NCBI RefSeq assembly: GCF_001039355.2
Contig: NW_019775455.1
Location: forward strand, 161,366 to 225,365
DNA: 64,000 nt
DNA from: Lingula anatina
Taxonomy: Eukaryota > Brachiopoda > Lingulata > Lingulida > Lingulidae
Direction: 5' to 3'
The position numbers were made by a program, and so were the translations under genes. Below the pieces are notes generated by a model. That model was not told the DNA's origin and made no database searches. It saw nothing but the letters and a program-made list of their open reading frames with translations. Shown here in pieces: positions 25,233-37,721 of the stretch (within the stretch, counting starts at the first letter, position 1; each line of letters begins with the position of its first letter).

Positions 25233-25335
25233 TTTGGGATTTTCAGAAATGAAAACGAGGATTTGTGATGTCATCATGGATTCTCCCTATATAAATGCGC
25301 GCGCATAGTTGTGTCGTCATTATCAGGAACAGAAA
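25233..25335. promoter_or_regulatory. PPID/ZFAND2 bidirectional promoter
   Basis: Only 103 bases separate the two divergent start codons, so transcription starts for both genes must lie in or very near this interval. It contains a TATA-like TATATAAAT (25288-25296) placed to drive ZFAND2, followed by CpG-rich GCGCGCGC (25297-25304), and a CRE/ATF-like palindrome TGATGTCATCA (25266-25276). Spacing from the TATA box to the ZFAND2 ATG (about 40 bases) implies a very short 5' UTR for that gene. Confidence 0.6.
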
Positions 25336-26029
25336 ATGGAGCTCCCTCACTTAGGACAGCAGTGCTCAGAAAGTTTTTGTAAACAACTGGGTATGTAATA
25401 CGCAAATTCTAAAAACGAAATTATAGTTTTAAACAGTAAACATGAGATATATTCCTCAAACGTTAAGTTCGTTTAAAAATAATCAGATTAACGACTAAAA
25501 CAGCACTTGAAAATTATACAGAAAGGATGACCAACAGAATTGAGGTTTCCATTCAATGACTCAGTCAAAATTTACTTGTCGAAGTGTTTTTGTGGGTGAT
25601 GTGTTAGAAATATCATTTCATATTAGGCTAAGTTCTAAGAAAGTGCAGTGCATTCCCACCACCAACATCCCCAAGAAAACAATGTCATGATGTATCCCAA
25701 AGTTATAGGAGTAACTTTGTACTTTCAGATTTCCTGCCCCTGAAATGTGATGCATGCCAGAAGATATTTTGGTAAGCTGAATTTTGATGTCTTGTCTATA
25801 TTCCAGGAACCACCATACATTACACATTAACTATTACTTGCTTATAAAATAGTAAATAAACGTATCATACATTACAAAACATGTAACTTTAAATGAAATG
25901 CTAAACATTTGGTTATACTGTGCTGACAAATTTGATCAAACGAAGCTTAAAAGATTAACATTACTTTTTCAGTAAAGATCATTTCCAGTATCAGCACCAT
26001 AACTGCCCAGAATCATTTAAGAAGGTGAG

Positions 26030-26105
<76 letters not shown>

Positions 26106-26716
26106 ACTGTGTTCAACAAAAACTTGAGACAAAAATTTGTAATTTTAGAAGTAACCCTGATTTTCTGAGAGCTAATTAACAATATTAGTTCCAATTTTGA
26201 GCTTGTTATGTAGATTATGTATGTTTTTATTTAGTGTATATACTATACTTTGTCATCATTAATTCGACCATAATAATTTAAAATCAGTAAAACTTTGGCA
26301 CTTGGTAAATTATTACATTTGCTTTGTATTTAAGAAAACTTGGTGTTGTTAAACTTTTCTTTTATCTCATAGATTGAAAGGTCAGATATAAATTAACGAT
26401 ATAACTCAGTCAGCTCAGTCTGTTAAATTTACTAGTTATTTATCACAAAAACACCATTTTTTGATCAGGACAGTCCATCAATTATACTAGTCATTTATCA
26501 CAAATACAACATTTATTTGCTCAGGACAATCAGGTTCCAGTGTGTCCACTGTGTAACAAGCCTATCCCTGTGGACAGGGGTGAGTTGCCGGACATCAAAG
26601 TTGGTCAGCACATAGACACAGACTGCCAGTCTGACCCAGCAAAAGCAAGGAGAGGGCAGGTAGGTAGGAGAGAAAGACCATAGATTTATGAAAATAGATT
26701 GATAGTTGACATACAG

Positions 26717-26782
<66 letters not shown>

Positions 26783-29222
26783 TACATGTCATTTCCTCAG
26801 CTCTGTCTTTGAGCTTACAGTGTTAAAAGAAAGAGGATGTTAACATTTCCAGTTATACTTTCACAAGTCTTTAAATAGAATCTGTAAAGAGAAGGACACA
26901 TTGCTTGTAAAAGAAATTGAAAGACAGTGCATGATGAAGACATTTTATCATGCTGACTCTGTAAAATATTTATTTTCCTAAGGCCTTAAATGTAAGATTT
27001 TTAGTTTTGAAGGAAAGAAGTCACAATAGGAAAAAAGCAACAACATAGTACATGCATTAATTTTTGATGAGGCTTGTAGCATTTGGCCAACATTTCAGGT
27101 GTGAAACTTGACTGAAAGGATTTGGAACTGAAAATATCAAAACATGATCTGTGCATTGAGAAAAAGGCGATTTCATATCTATTCAAATAAATGTCATACT
27201 CAATATCATATTATTTATCATCTTCTACTTCCAGGTTTACCAGAACAGGTGCTCTAAAAAAGGCTGCAAAACAAGAGAGGTGAGTACATGATTATTCTCA
27301 TCGTTAAAAAATAAAAAAAATCATATTTGTTCACATTTTCCATTCATGGCTCTGCATTCATTCATCATAGATCAATGCTGCACATTATGGGACTGCATTT
27401 TACTGTCCATTTATTTTAGTCTTAATAAAGTGTAATTACACATTACATAAGTTTGAAATCGGCAAATCTTAATATTTGATTTTATACATATTTTACATTT
27501 ATCTTTGTGCAAATGTATCTATTTCAGCTAGTGCCAGTTGTCTGTGAGAAATGCCACAAGAATTTTTGTTTCAAGCATCGTCATGAAACTGACCACAAAT
27601 GTCAAGGTTTTGAAGGCACAGGCAGAGGAATGTCTAGAGCAGGGTAAATTTATGACACATACAGTACACCTGGCATATGTAATGGTTTCTCATTAATAGC
27701 ATGCTCTCCTATAATGTACTGAATCTGGAAAGGTCCCGTCTTACAACAGAGAGCAAACCTGCATTTAAATTTACAGATAAAAATAGCTGACCCTAATTGA
27801 CTATATAATCATCTTTGAAAATTTTTGGTTTGAAAATTCAGCATTTTCAACATGGCAATTATAATAAAGGTAACTGCTCTGTTTCAGAGCTGCTGCCATG
27901 GCACGTAACACTACCAGTTCCAGTCAGTCATCAAAACCTGGTGGTAATAAGTCGACCAGCAACAGCAGACCGCAGCAGTCACTGCTAAGTAACATGGGGA
28001 GAGACCTGGACAGGTAAGATACTGAAGACATTTACATCAGAAATTGCATGTCATTGAATTTTTTTTTTTTTTTTTTTGTCTCCTAGACCTATATTTTGAG
28101 TATTTATTCTGTAGAGAAAGAAGAGAGAGAGCTGCTCAGGGACAAGGTGCTACTTCAGCCCAGGCTGTGCAAGGTGCTATGGTATGGTCTACACATATTA
28201 TTTTTCATTGAAATAAATTCTAGGTGGATTAATACTAAGTTGAATGAATAAATAACAGTCATATTTTCTCAAAGCTCAGCATGTTATTTTTAAGTATTAT
28301 GCTCTTAACTCCAAGTGAATGTCTAAAATATGGTCATATTTCAGATAATATACCAAATAATATTGGATTAGAACATTTGAAAAAAAATCTTAAACAATTT
28401 TGTACACCTTAAAATAAATGTCTGCTTTGTTGTAGTCTGAAGATGAGGCGCTAGCAAGAGCTATAGCACTGTCCATGGCAGATTCACAGCAACAACCTCC
28501 TCCACCACAGAACCAACAGTGAGTACATACCTTTGTCAGTTTGTAAATTAGCTTTCTTTATATCCATTAGAAGAACATGTTTGAAAAAAAATGTAGTGTA
28601 AAGAGCTGGCAAATCTGATTTACCTGTTAGCACTCAATAAGCTATTATAATATCCACTGTTATTATAATTAAAAATTCAACATTGAAGTTGAATTGTAAT
28701 TCAAACATCTGACCAAAATTGTATTTTAATCCTGAAATATTGATTTTGTTATTATTGAATCATACACCTAGAGGGCACTGTTAATAAATATTTATAAATT
28801 GGTGATATTGAAATTGGATTCTTTATAATATCCAGAAAATCTTGTTTTTCTATAGCATGACACAGCAGGAGCAGGAGGACCTGGCCTTAGCTCAAGCCAT
28901 TGCAGCAAGTGAACAGGATGCAAGGAGGCAGAATCGACGGGTACAGATTAAGTATATTAGCTTACTGACAAATAGTTACCTTATTTATACATATATTTTG
29001 GATTCCTGTACTATTTTGTTAAAATCTGGTTTTCAGATTGACAGATTGATTAACATCGGTAATCAAAAATAAACTTATTGGACATTTATAATTGCAAATT
29101 GATGAACATGTGATTTTTTTTCTTAAGAGGAAGCAAAGCATAATATCCTTATCAGTATTATTGAAACTTTGTGTTAATGTTGAGTGTTCTTCTGTGTTTG
29201 TTTACAGCAAAAGGTGTACTAA
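25336..29222 (+). CDS. ZFAND2: AN1-type zinc finger protein 2 (ZFAND2A/B-like)
   Basis: Stress-linked proteasome/p97-associated ubiquitin-binding protein of the AIRAP family. Exons: 25336-25390, 25729-25771, 25973-26024, 26525-26659, 27235-27279, 27528-27643, 27888-28013, 28115-28181, 28436-28518, 28856-28940, 29208-29222; 273 residues in one frame. Two AN1 fingers: the first about residues 10-46 (CSESFC, CDAC, C, HHNC), the second about 100-142 (CSKKGC, CEKC, CFKHRHETDHKC). Two ubiquitin-interacting motifs follow: EDEALARAIALSMADS (215-230) and EQEDLALAQAIAASEQ (246-261). Two UIMs make it ZFAND2B-like. However, the protein ends QNRRQKVY, with no C-terminal CaaX prenylation box, so membrane anchoring as in vertebrate ZFAND2B is not predicted. 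The last exon contributes only four residues and the stop. The A/B split may be vertebrate-specific. Confidence 0.93.
26031..26102. repeat. (TA)n microsatellite at ZFAND2 intron 3 donor
   Basis: About 36 TA units beginning six bases after the GT of the exon 3 donor (GAAG/GTGAGT). Confidence 0.9.
26721..26779. repeat. (CA)n microsatellite in ZFAND2 intron 4
   Basis: About 29 uninterrupted CA units, about 60 bases after the exon 4 donor. Confidence 0.9.
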
Positions 29223-31664
29223 TTCCATTTCCAGACTCAGGACAGCTCCAACAAATCTTCCTGTAGTCTGTCTTGAAGAGGCCAGCACCACCTACAGTCC
29301 ATACCTGTCAACAGATGCAGCCCCACCTAGCAACTTCCCCGCAGTGGATATCAAAACAAAATCACATTAAAGGGCCTCTTGTTGAAAATGTCCATTCCTC
29401 TCGCTTATAAACGTATTATCCCAGGGATTTGACCTACAAAGACATGGAAATTTGGCCAGAAAAATTTGTTTATTTTACAGTTACATGTAGCACGAATGAA
29501 TGTATTCCTTTACATAATTTATTGAATCCTCTGATGCAGTTATTTTTACATTATCGAGCTTTTGAGAATCTTTGCCACCTCATGATTGAAGGGCAGCAGG
29601 AGGTTTTTACCACCAACTTTCTACTGTGCAATTACATGTTTTTATGTGAAAAATTTCCATAAAGTGAACGAGATAACTTTACCTTATCTTTACCTATTTA
29701 AATCTTACTTATACTACATATGTATTTATATTGTGGATGATGGTATGTGAAGTAAGTGTATACTGTATTTATGAAAGATTTTTAACCAAGCTTTTATTTT
29801 CTATAAATCCTTATAGCCAATGTGCACTCAAACATGTTTATGTAAAACGGTATTGTATATTATTCGAAAATATATATCTTTGAATGTATTTCAACTGTTC
29901 TCAAAGCTAGCAGAAATATGCTTCCATTTTTTGTACGTGCGCCACATATTCCACTCTCAGGAGAACACGAAAAAATAGCTCCATAAAATGCAATTTTCAA
30001 GTATATTAAATCTTCCACACGTACATAGCATGAAATTCTTGATATACGAGTATTTATGAGGGGAAATATGGGGGGGGGGGGAATTTTAGAAAACTAAGCA
30101 TATGGAGTGCAGCAGTTTACCAATATAAACTGGATGAGCACAAGATACAAATGCAAAAGCATGGCAGCAGTTTTCAATTTTATACAGTTCTAATTGTTTA
30201 CTACTACGAACATGTTACTATCCCAAGAACTATTTTCAGTCATTTTGATAACTGTAGAACCATGCTTGGAGGAAAAAAAAACGTGGGAATAGGGAGGAGG
30301 GAAATTTACCTATTTTCAGACCGATACTACTGGCTTGGCACAATCCAATGAGTAATCCCAGCTTGAATCCATTCTATTTAGGGAGAAGTGCAATCATCAA
30401 ACTTGAAAACACCGACTAAACAAATAACATTTTTCTTTTTATTTATTTCATACAAATGGCAGACATTGCAAGTTTACACATTTTCCATTCTTATGTACAA
30501 ATTCCCTGTGGGCTTTAGAATAACTTGCCTAATCTACCATATTCTTGGGAGTTTTTAAAAATATCACTTGCCATGATAGGATTTTCACTTTTGATCAATT
30601 TTTGAGACATCTGAAAACCCACATTTATGGTTAAAATCAGAACTACAGAAGTGCATTCACAATTGTGGTCACATTCTCTCAGCATTCATCATTCATGCTC
30701 TTTTGTAATTAAAAAGGAAATAAATTGCTTTGGAATAATGTTTCGAGTGGATCAGAGTAGTATTTTCCAAATCAACAACAGCATGTAAACTTGGTCATTG
30801 ACATCCAGTAAAAATATGACTAAATAACAGTTCCACATGCTTTAGGGTCATCAAGATAATCTACTTAAATAAAAATAAAGACAAAGAATAAAGCAACATA
30901 GCAGAAATGTAAAATATATACAAAAGACTAAAATAAGGCTACTTTAAAAATAAGGTCAAGGTTTTGCGTACAGCTCATAGACTTGCCAGTGTTTTAGATA
31001 TTATTTATATTGCATTATAAAATCTAAAATAAATAAAACAAGGACTGTTGCACTCATCACAAGAACAAAGTGTAAGACTTTACTCTTGCCTTCCAGAAAT
31101 CAACTTCAAAATATTCTGCAAGACCAAGAAGAAAAAGCATCTTTCAGAATCACAGAACTGTTGAAGTTGATTGCACATTAAAATGTTTCACAGATGCAGT
31201 TCCTTTACAAATTTCAGCACTTGGGACTACAAGAGCTTCTTCTGAACTTGGCCCTCACCTCACATATAAAAATGACAACAGTTGGGTCCATTTACCATTT
31301 CTCAGGCCTTGACTGAATGAAGAATTTGAAAGATTGCACAGTGGAAACCGTTGATTAATCGTTAAAAAAAAAATAATAAAAAGCTTCACAGATGAAAAAA
31401 CATCACAAATAAAACCAGCAAAAGTTTCAAATTCACAGATTCATACAGGCCTGACAGAAGGACCAACTGCATCATTACAGTCCACACTGAGCAATGCACA
31501 TTTCATTTTAGCTAAAAATAAAACCAGCATTCTCAAATCATGAAGGGTTATCTGAATGGGTTTTAATGGTCGGCGAATGCGATGAGTTTCAGTCTTGAGA
31601 TGAGCAGCAAATCACAACTGGTTGTTTGGTTGGAAGATAGCTAGCTACAGTGTCAATAATAGTT
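29223..31664. other. Convergent ZFAND2/cyclin A 3' regions
   Basis: No coding exon seen. The left part is presumably the ZFAND2 3' UTR; I could not pick one poly(A) signal. The right part is the probable cyclin A 3' UTR on the minus strand, about 1.2 kb, ending near an AATAAA hexamer (TTTATT on the plus strand at 30438-30443). A run of ten or more Gs is at about 30070-30080. Confidence 0.4.
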
Positions 31665-34598
31665 TCAGTGAACAGCTCCAGTTGGGAAAGTCAGTCTGGG
31701 TGATAGAGTAGATACTTGGTGGTATCTGAAAATATCAAGATACAACTTTAAATATGAACAGATCCGCATGCGTCAGTCTACAAATCCATCTTAATGTCAT
31801 CATTTGAAAATATTGTATTTACTCCTTTTACTTGAGAGGTAAAGACCGACAAAATTTCAGCAAAACTAACACTTATATCCAAATTCTCAAATACAATAAA
31901 AGCCAATGTTCTTACTTTGATGACTTGTACTTTTCCCTCACTGCTTGCTGTGGGTGATTCGGAGCATTGGTGAATGTTTTATGCATTGCGTGTATTAATA
32001 ATTCCAGGGATTTTACACTGTAACCTGTGCTCTGCTGCATATGGTAAGACTGGAAAAACAATTTAATTTCGTTCAACATTTAATCAACATACACAGATGA
32101 ACTTTTAAACAACCATATGGAGATGTTGTTATTAACTCAATTCAGAGACCAGAGTTATTGGTATTTTCAGTGGCATTTCAGAAAAGCCTCCAAGTCTTTC
32201 TCAAGTGGGATCCAAAATGGCCCCTCTCCTTTACCCAAACATCTATTTCAAATGCATAAGGATTTGAATTCTTTTAAAAAAAGGATTTCAAAAAATTAAG
32301 TTTCAAATCCACGATTTAACCTGTTGCAAACTTACCCAAGTTTGATGCCCAAGTGTGTGGTTTGCTAAACAGACTGCAGATGCTGCAATTTCGCTGGGCA
32401 GAAATTTTAGATATGGGTCAATGTCAATGAGGGTCAGCTCCACCAAATACTGAAAGATGAAGATTTCAAGTTGGTTAACCAATTACTTATGATAAAATAT
32501 GCAGTGTAAAACAACTAGTTATAAGACAAACTTCTATCCACAACTCCATTATAATAAACTACCCTTCACAGCTTGGATTTCGCCTCTGACACTGGAAAAG
32601 ATGGAACTTCCAGTTATTTTTTACAAATGAGAAACTGATTTGGTGTGGAGAGAGAGAGAGAGAGAGAAAATAATACCATTGCTAGTGACTTTGTCTGATC
32701 ATCAGCACCAGAAATCTCCAGGAAGCGTTCACAAAAACAATTGGCAGTGGGCACAGCCACATCAAATGAGAGCACTTTCAGCACTAAATGTTCCATTCTA
32801 AGTACCTAGAAAACAAAAATTAAAATACATTTGCAGAGATGAAACTGAAACAATTCCCTCTTGATAAGAACTTTCAGTTGTACAAGTTTTGTTCCCTAAT
32901 ACTGACTTCCACTAAGTTGAAAATAATGAAGTATATTCAATGGACAACACAGAAAACACCTCACCTGTTTCTTTGTGTAAGTGTCATCAGTAATGTAAAC
33001 AAATTCGCCAACATCTGGAGGATAGATCTCTTCATATTTGCTGTAGAAAAAAAATCCAATTATGTGTTGGGATATAATGATGAAAGCACATTACTGCGAA
33101 ATTTCATAACGTGTTGGATAAATTACAAATCCATGTGAGAAGTATGATAATTTGTTTGGTCTGTTTAGACATTAAACTTACTAGGCTACTTTTATCACAT
33201 TTTCCTATCGCTTTGTGCTCATACCCTTGTCAGCTTGAAAATCTTTCAATTTCTTTTGTAAGGAAAAAAAGAAAAAGAATTTGGAAAAACTGAAAACACT
33301 TACGCAGCTAAGAACATGCAAGCAGCACCAACTAATTGCAGCTTTCCCCTAAGCACTGACATCTGTGACAAGAACCTATCAATGTAGCTGACGGCTAAAC
33401 AGAGGGTCTCTCTGTGCAGCTTGTACTCCTCAGCAACCTCAACAAGCCAGTCAACAAGAATACAGCGCATATTTGTCGTGATATCTGGTTGTTTTCTCAT
33501 GTACTCTGGCTTTGGTCTGTGTCTTCGCTGAAAAAATAAATACAGGAAAATAATGAAATATTTCATTTATTGAAAAAAACATGGCCGATATGTAGAATTC
33601 ATATTTGTATAAGCAATGAAAATCTTTCTTTTAATCCTACAGTCAGCATGTTTATGTCATCATTGGTTTGAATTTTAAAACTCATTTATTTCAAAACTTC
33701 AATCTTTCTTTTTACCTCTGCTTCTCTGAGGTAGGTATAGATATCCCCAGTGTACTCTGGTACTGTCAAGATAATGGCTTCTCTCTCTTCTCCTGGAGTC
33801 AGATGAGGCCTTTCTTCCATAGACACATCCAAGCACATAGGAGAATCTACAAAAGGAAGAATTCCATCGGAAAATAATTAAGAGTAATGCATAATATTTC
33901 TTCTTTTCGTAATAACCATTCTTAATGTAAAAAATATCACTTAAGATGCTTCGAATTTCTTAAGAAATTAAAAGGTCCCCCAGCTCTAAACCATATAACG
34001 TCTGACAGTACAAACGTTTAACCGTTTTCAAATTGGCTGACCTGAATTTTTTGTTTTTATATAATTTTACCTGTTCGTTCATATGCTGTTTCAGCAAGTG
34101 AAGTAACTGCTGGATTTAGCTGCAAATTAACATCTGAGCTGTCAGCTGGTGGTTTTATCACATGTGTTATCTGAACTTCTGGTTCGTCGTCAACGTGGAT
34201 TGTGAATCCCTGTGAGGCGGCGATACCGAACGACTTCCCAACCTGGTTTTCATCCTGACCGAATCCCGAAAATGTGCTGGAAGCATTTACCTAATATAAA
34301 AGGGAAGGAAATTATGGTTAGAATACTTTGGTGGCAGATGAATAAGTATTCGGGCGGTAAAATTAATCCTGACTGGGACAAAGAAAAAATTTGAAAATGG
34401 CGGACGGTTTACCTGCTTGGGTTTGGCCGCCCTCGACGGTTGAACTCTCTGATTTGTGATAGTTCCCAGTGCTACCCTCTTTGTTGCATGAGGCCCATTT
34501 GTTTCTCTTTTTGTCTTTCTCATAGCAGCACTAACTCTAGAGTCTGCAGAATCATCAGCTATGTTGGTGAAGCCACCTTGATGAAATTGAAAAGCCAT
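31665..34598 (-). CDS. CCNA: Cyclin A, 9 coding exons
   Basis: A-type cyclin that activates Cdk1/Cdk2 in S phase and mitosis. Exons in coding order: 34413-34598, 34071-34290, 33716-33846, 33304-33527, 32965-33040, 32677-32805, 32336-32449, 31916-32049, 31665-31725. They give 424 residues in one frame, near the usual length. The start MAFQFHQGG precedes a canonical destruction box RVALGTITN (residues 41-49, RxxLxxxxN) for APC/C degradation, with basic residues around it. The cyclin box begins around [13 protein letters not shown] and holds the A-type signature [12 protein letters not shown] (about 199-210), then [18 protein letters not shown] and the C-terminal cyclin fold with [18 protein letters not shown]. 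The protein ends TFPTGAVH. I see only one A-type cyclin here and cannot tell CCNA1 from CCNA2; invertebrates usually have one. Confidence 0.95.
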
Positions 34599-34841
34599 GT
34601 TGAATATCCACCGGTTTTTTTCCAAGTCTCCTTTAAAAACGGCTTAAGAAGAAAGAGTAAAATGCTTTACGGTTTGCGTAAAAGATACAAATAAGTAAAA
34701 GCAAGGGCTAAAATTCAGCCGGCTATGAGCCCTGTAAAACGATAAAATAGCTGCTCAAATTCCAGCTTGCATCCACATCCACAGCTGGTTTCTTCTATAC
34801 TGAAGTCGAATCGTTAAATTCCCCGCGAGGCCCCGGGTCGT

Positions 34842-34917
34842 CCAATCAAATTTTTGCATTCTGGTCACATGGCAAAGCAAACAACAACTCACTGCCTCGC
34901 TTTGACCCAGCGCGAAA
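34842..34917 (-). promoter_or_regulatory. Candidate cyclin A promoter: NF-Y and E2F sites
   Basis: Upstream of the cyclin A start there is CCAATCA (34842-34848, plus-strand orientation), an NF-Y consensus, and GCGCGAAA (34910-34917), which on the gene strand is TTTCGCGC, a consensus E2F site. The GC-rich block 34822-34840 lies between them and the gene. The pair fits known cyclin A control (NF-Y activation, E2F/cell-cycle repression). Position only; activity is inferred. Confidence 0.45.
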
Positions 34918-36461
34918 TAACAATTTAGCAAAACTAAGACTAGAAACTGAAAAAGTGAAAATATATTTATTTTATTTTGACAATTCGATTTTCATTGATA
35001 ATTCTTACAATACTCATCTGTGTGGTTGAATTGCAAATGCAGTCACCTAAAATTGATTTTTTTTGCTCTAGGAGCTAATTATTGCAATTATGCGTGTGGG
35101 TGGTTGGGAGGGGGTGAAGTCGGCCTTTGAATCATGCAGATAAGAAATAATTAATAGACACCCCAATGAAAAATTAATTAATTAATTAATTAAAAATACA
35201 AATTATAAAATGAGAAGAAAGTATAGGCGGATTTAAATCATTTTTCGAAAAGATAATTATTTTCGTGACATTCCATAAAGGAAATAATATTCCCAATTAT
35301 TGCATTTGACGTTCTTCGCTTTTACAATATTATACGTGTCTAATAAAAGAAAACATTTTCCCAAAAACTGATGAGTCGCATTTCAAATATTTTTTACGTG
35401 TTGCCAATAACTATGTTTAATTCAATGGCAATGTCTTTGGAATAAGGTTTAATAAGTAGATTAAGCTTTATATAGGCCCTATGGCTTCCCTGAGACGTTA
35501 TGGGTCTACATGTAGCCTATAATTACAACTCTCATGTGAAAGGTAAAGTCTGCTGTCTGTTTTTATTCATTCATTCATTCATTCATTCATTCATTCATTC
35601 ATATATTTTTTATCATATATATATATATAGGTATCTTGTGGAATGTAAAGGTTTAAACGGATCTTTTTTGTCAGTTGTTCAAGGTTGCATTAATTATTCA
35701 ACTAGTTATACAACTTGCTAGCTTCTAGTGTCCGTAGCGAAAAACAATAGCATGTTTCGTTTCGGCAATAAGCTAAGACCAAAAGCCGGAAAGATTAATA
35801 TCTGTCGTGCCTCGGCAAGGAAATCGCTGTCACGTAGTCTCTTCCTTTCTTTCTCGTCCGGTTATGTAATATTTGCTACAAGCAAAAATCTCCATAGGTA
35901 AGTTAATGTTTTCATCTCCATCTATAATACCTATTGCCTAAAGATGGCTGTAAAGAGACCTTATAATTGACAGCAGGTTAGGGGTTATCTTGTTCATTCA
36001 ACTAGATAAAATAATCGCTCAGGCGTCACTGTATTTGAAAAGCGCTGCATGCTTTCTTTATTTCGGGTTTTCAAGTGTAAGCGCATATCTACAGGTTTGA
36101 AAGTTCTTCTAAGAAAAAATAATAATATCTGTGTTTGTTAATTTGAGCGAAGTCTTAGAAATTGAAAATCAGTAAAAAAAAAAAAAAAAAACCATGATGG
36201 ATAATAAAGGGCGGTTTAATGTTTTGTTTCTAGATCCAATTTTACATTCAGAATATATTGCACTATCTCAGTAGGTATGGTGTTTTCACTCTATTTCTTT
36301 TATTGAATTTCAGATACATGTACTTTCCTTTTCCTCTGGGGTCTTATGGTTTCTAATGGTTAGGTATTGGTAAAATAGGAATAAATAAAATTATTACAAC
36401 AAACTACGGGAGCAGTGTTAGACACAGATAAATGTTTTTGTATAGGTTCACGTTTCTCCTA
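34918..36461. other. Intergenic sequence upstream of cyclin A
   Basis: AT-rich, with a (TTCA)n microsatellite, a short (TA)n and a poly(A) tract near 36175-36190. No exon or RNA gene recognised. Confidence 0.5.
35565..35602. repeat. (ATTC)n microsatellite
   Basis: About nine ATTC units, followed shortly by a (TA)n stretch at about 35617-35630. Confidence 0.85.
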
Positions 36462-36490
36462 CAGGGTTGCTACTTAATATGGAATATTTT
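36462..36490. repeat. Left terminal inverted repeat of the Tc1-like element
   Basis: Begins CAGGGTTGCTACTTAATATG. Matches the reverse complement of 39756-39784 with two or three mismatches. Flanked by the TA at 36460-36461. Confidence 0.8.
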
Positions 36491-37721
36491 TAATCATTGT
36501 TATTTTTGAGTGCTGATTAAAATGTTTTTGGCTTGAGTTATTAAAAAAGTATGTCACTGAGTGATAATAACATCCAGTCTACTGTTGTGAGATATTTTGG
36601 TCAATAATATCAAATCTGACATAAGATGCCATTCAAAAGAAAGGAACACCCCCAGAAAACCACATCAACAGTTTGATGTCAGTATAAACTTTAAGATAAG
36701 ATATTAAAGAAAATGATAGCCTCAGGACAGTGATATGTTACACAGTCAAAGAACTCACTACAGTAAATCATGAAAAGTCAGTAATTGCGGGTATGACCTC
36801 CAGCAGCCGCTTGCAGCGCCCTCATCCTACATGGCATACCCTGTGACACGTTTTTTAGAGTTTGGGTGGGGATATTATTCCACGCAGTGATATTTGCCTG
36901 TCGCAGATCATCACTATTTACCGGCCGAGGACCATAGCTATTAATTCTGTGGGTTACTTCCGCCCACAGATTTTCAATTGGGTTCATATCGGAGAGTTTG
37001 CCGGCCAGGGCAGTTGCTGAACCCATTGGTTTTGAAGAAAAACAGTGATTCCGCGGCCTCGATGTGGGGTTGCGCAGTCGTCTTGGTACACAAAGTTGTT
37101 CCTGAAGATGACTCTTACCAATCGAAGCATTGTTTGCTGTAGAATGTCTCTGTAGGAATCCTGGATGAGGTTGCCTCCTAGAAAAACCAACTGGTTCTTG
37201 GCACCGACATGAAATGCTCCCCAAACAGAGACGTTACCATCCCCTGCTTGCACCCTAGGCAATACACAATCAGCGTTTTATGCCTCTCGTGCACGTCGGT
37301 GGACACGGATTCGACGATCAACCCTAAAAAATCCATATTTGGCCTCATCACTGAAAACGACGTGATTCCAGTGTTTTGGCTGCAAACGCACGTGGTCCCC
37401 AGCCTATTGCAGACGTCGCTGTATATGACCTGCTGTTAACAGTGGTTTCCCTACTGGCCTTAGTGCAAAATAACCGACTTGCAGTAATCTCTTGTTCACG
37501 AGGGACCTTGAAACGGGCGTTTGAATGACATTTTGCCTCTCTTTTCTGAGAACAATGGTTGTCTTTGTACGACCAGCACGGCGTCTTCTAAGGAGAAGGC
37601 GATCCTGTCTTCTTGGTGTGATACGCGGACACCCTGGTCGAGGTATTGGAGTAGGTGCCCCTGTTGCAGCATTTCTTTGGAGGACTTCACAAACGGTTCC
37701 TGATAAATGTTGAATTACCTG

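Noticed and set aside
26513-26792. Minus-strand open frames starting with long Cys-Val runs, also at 9567-9791 and 12993-13229
   Set aside because: They are translations of (CA)n microsatellites and antisense to real ZFAND2 or FPGT exons.
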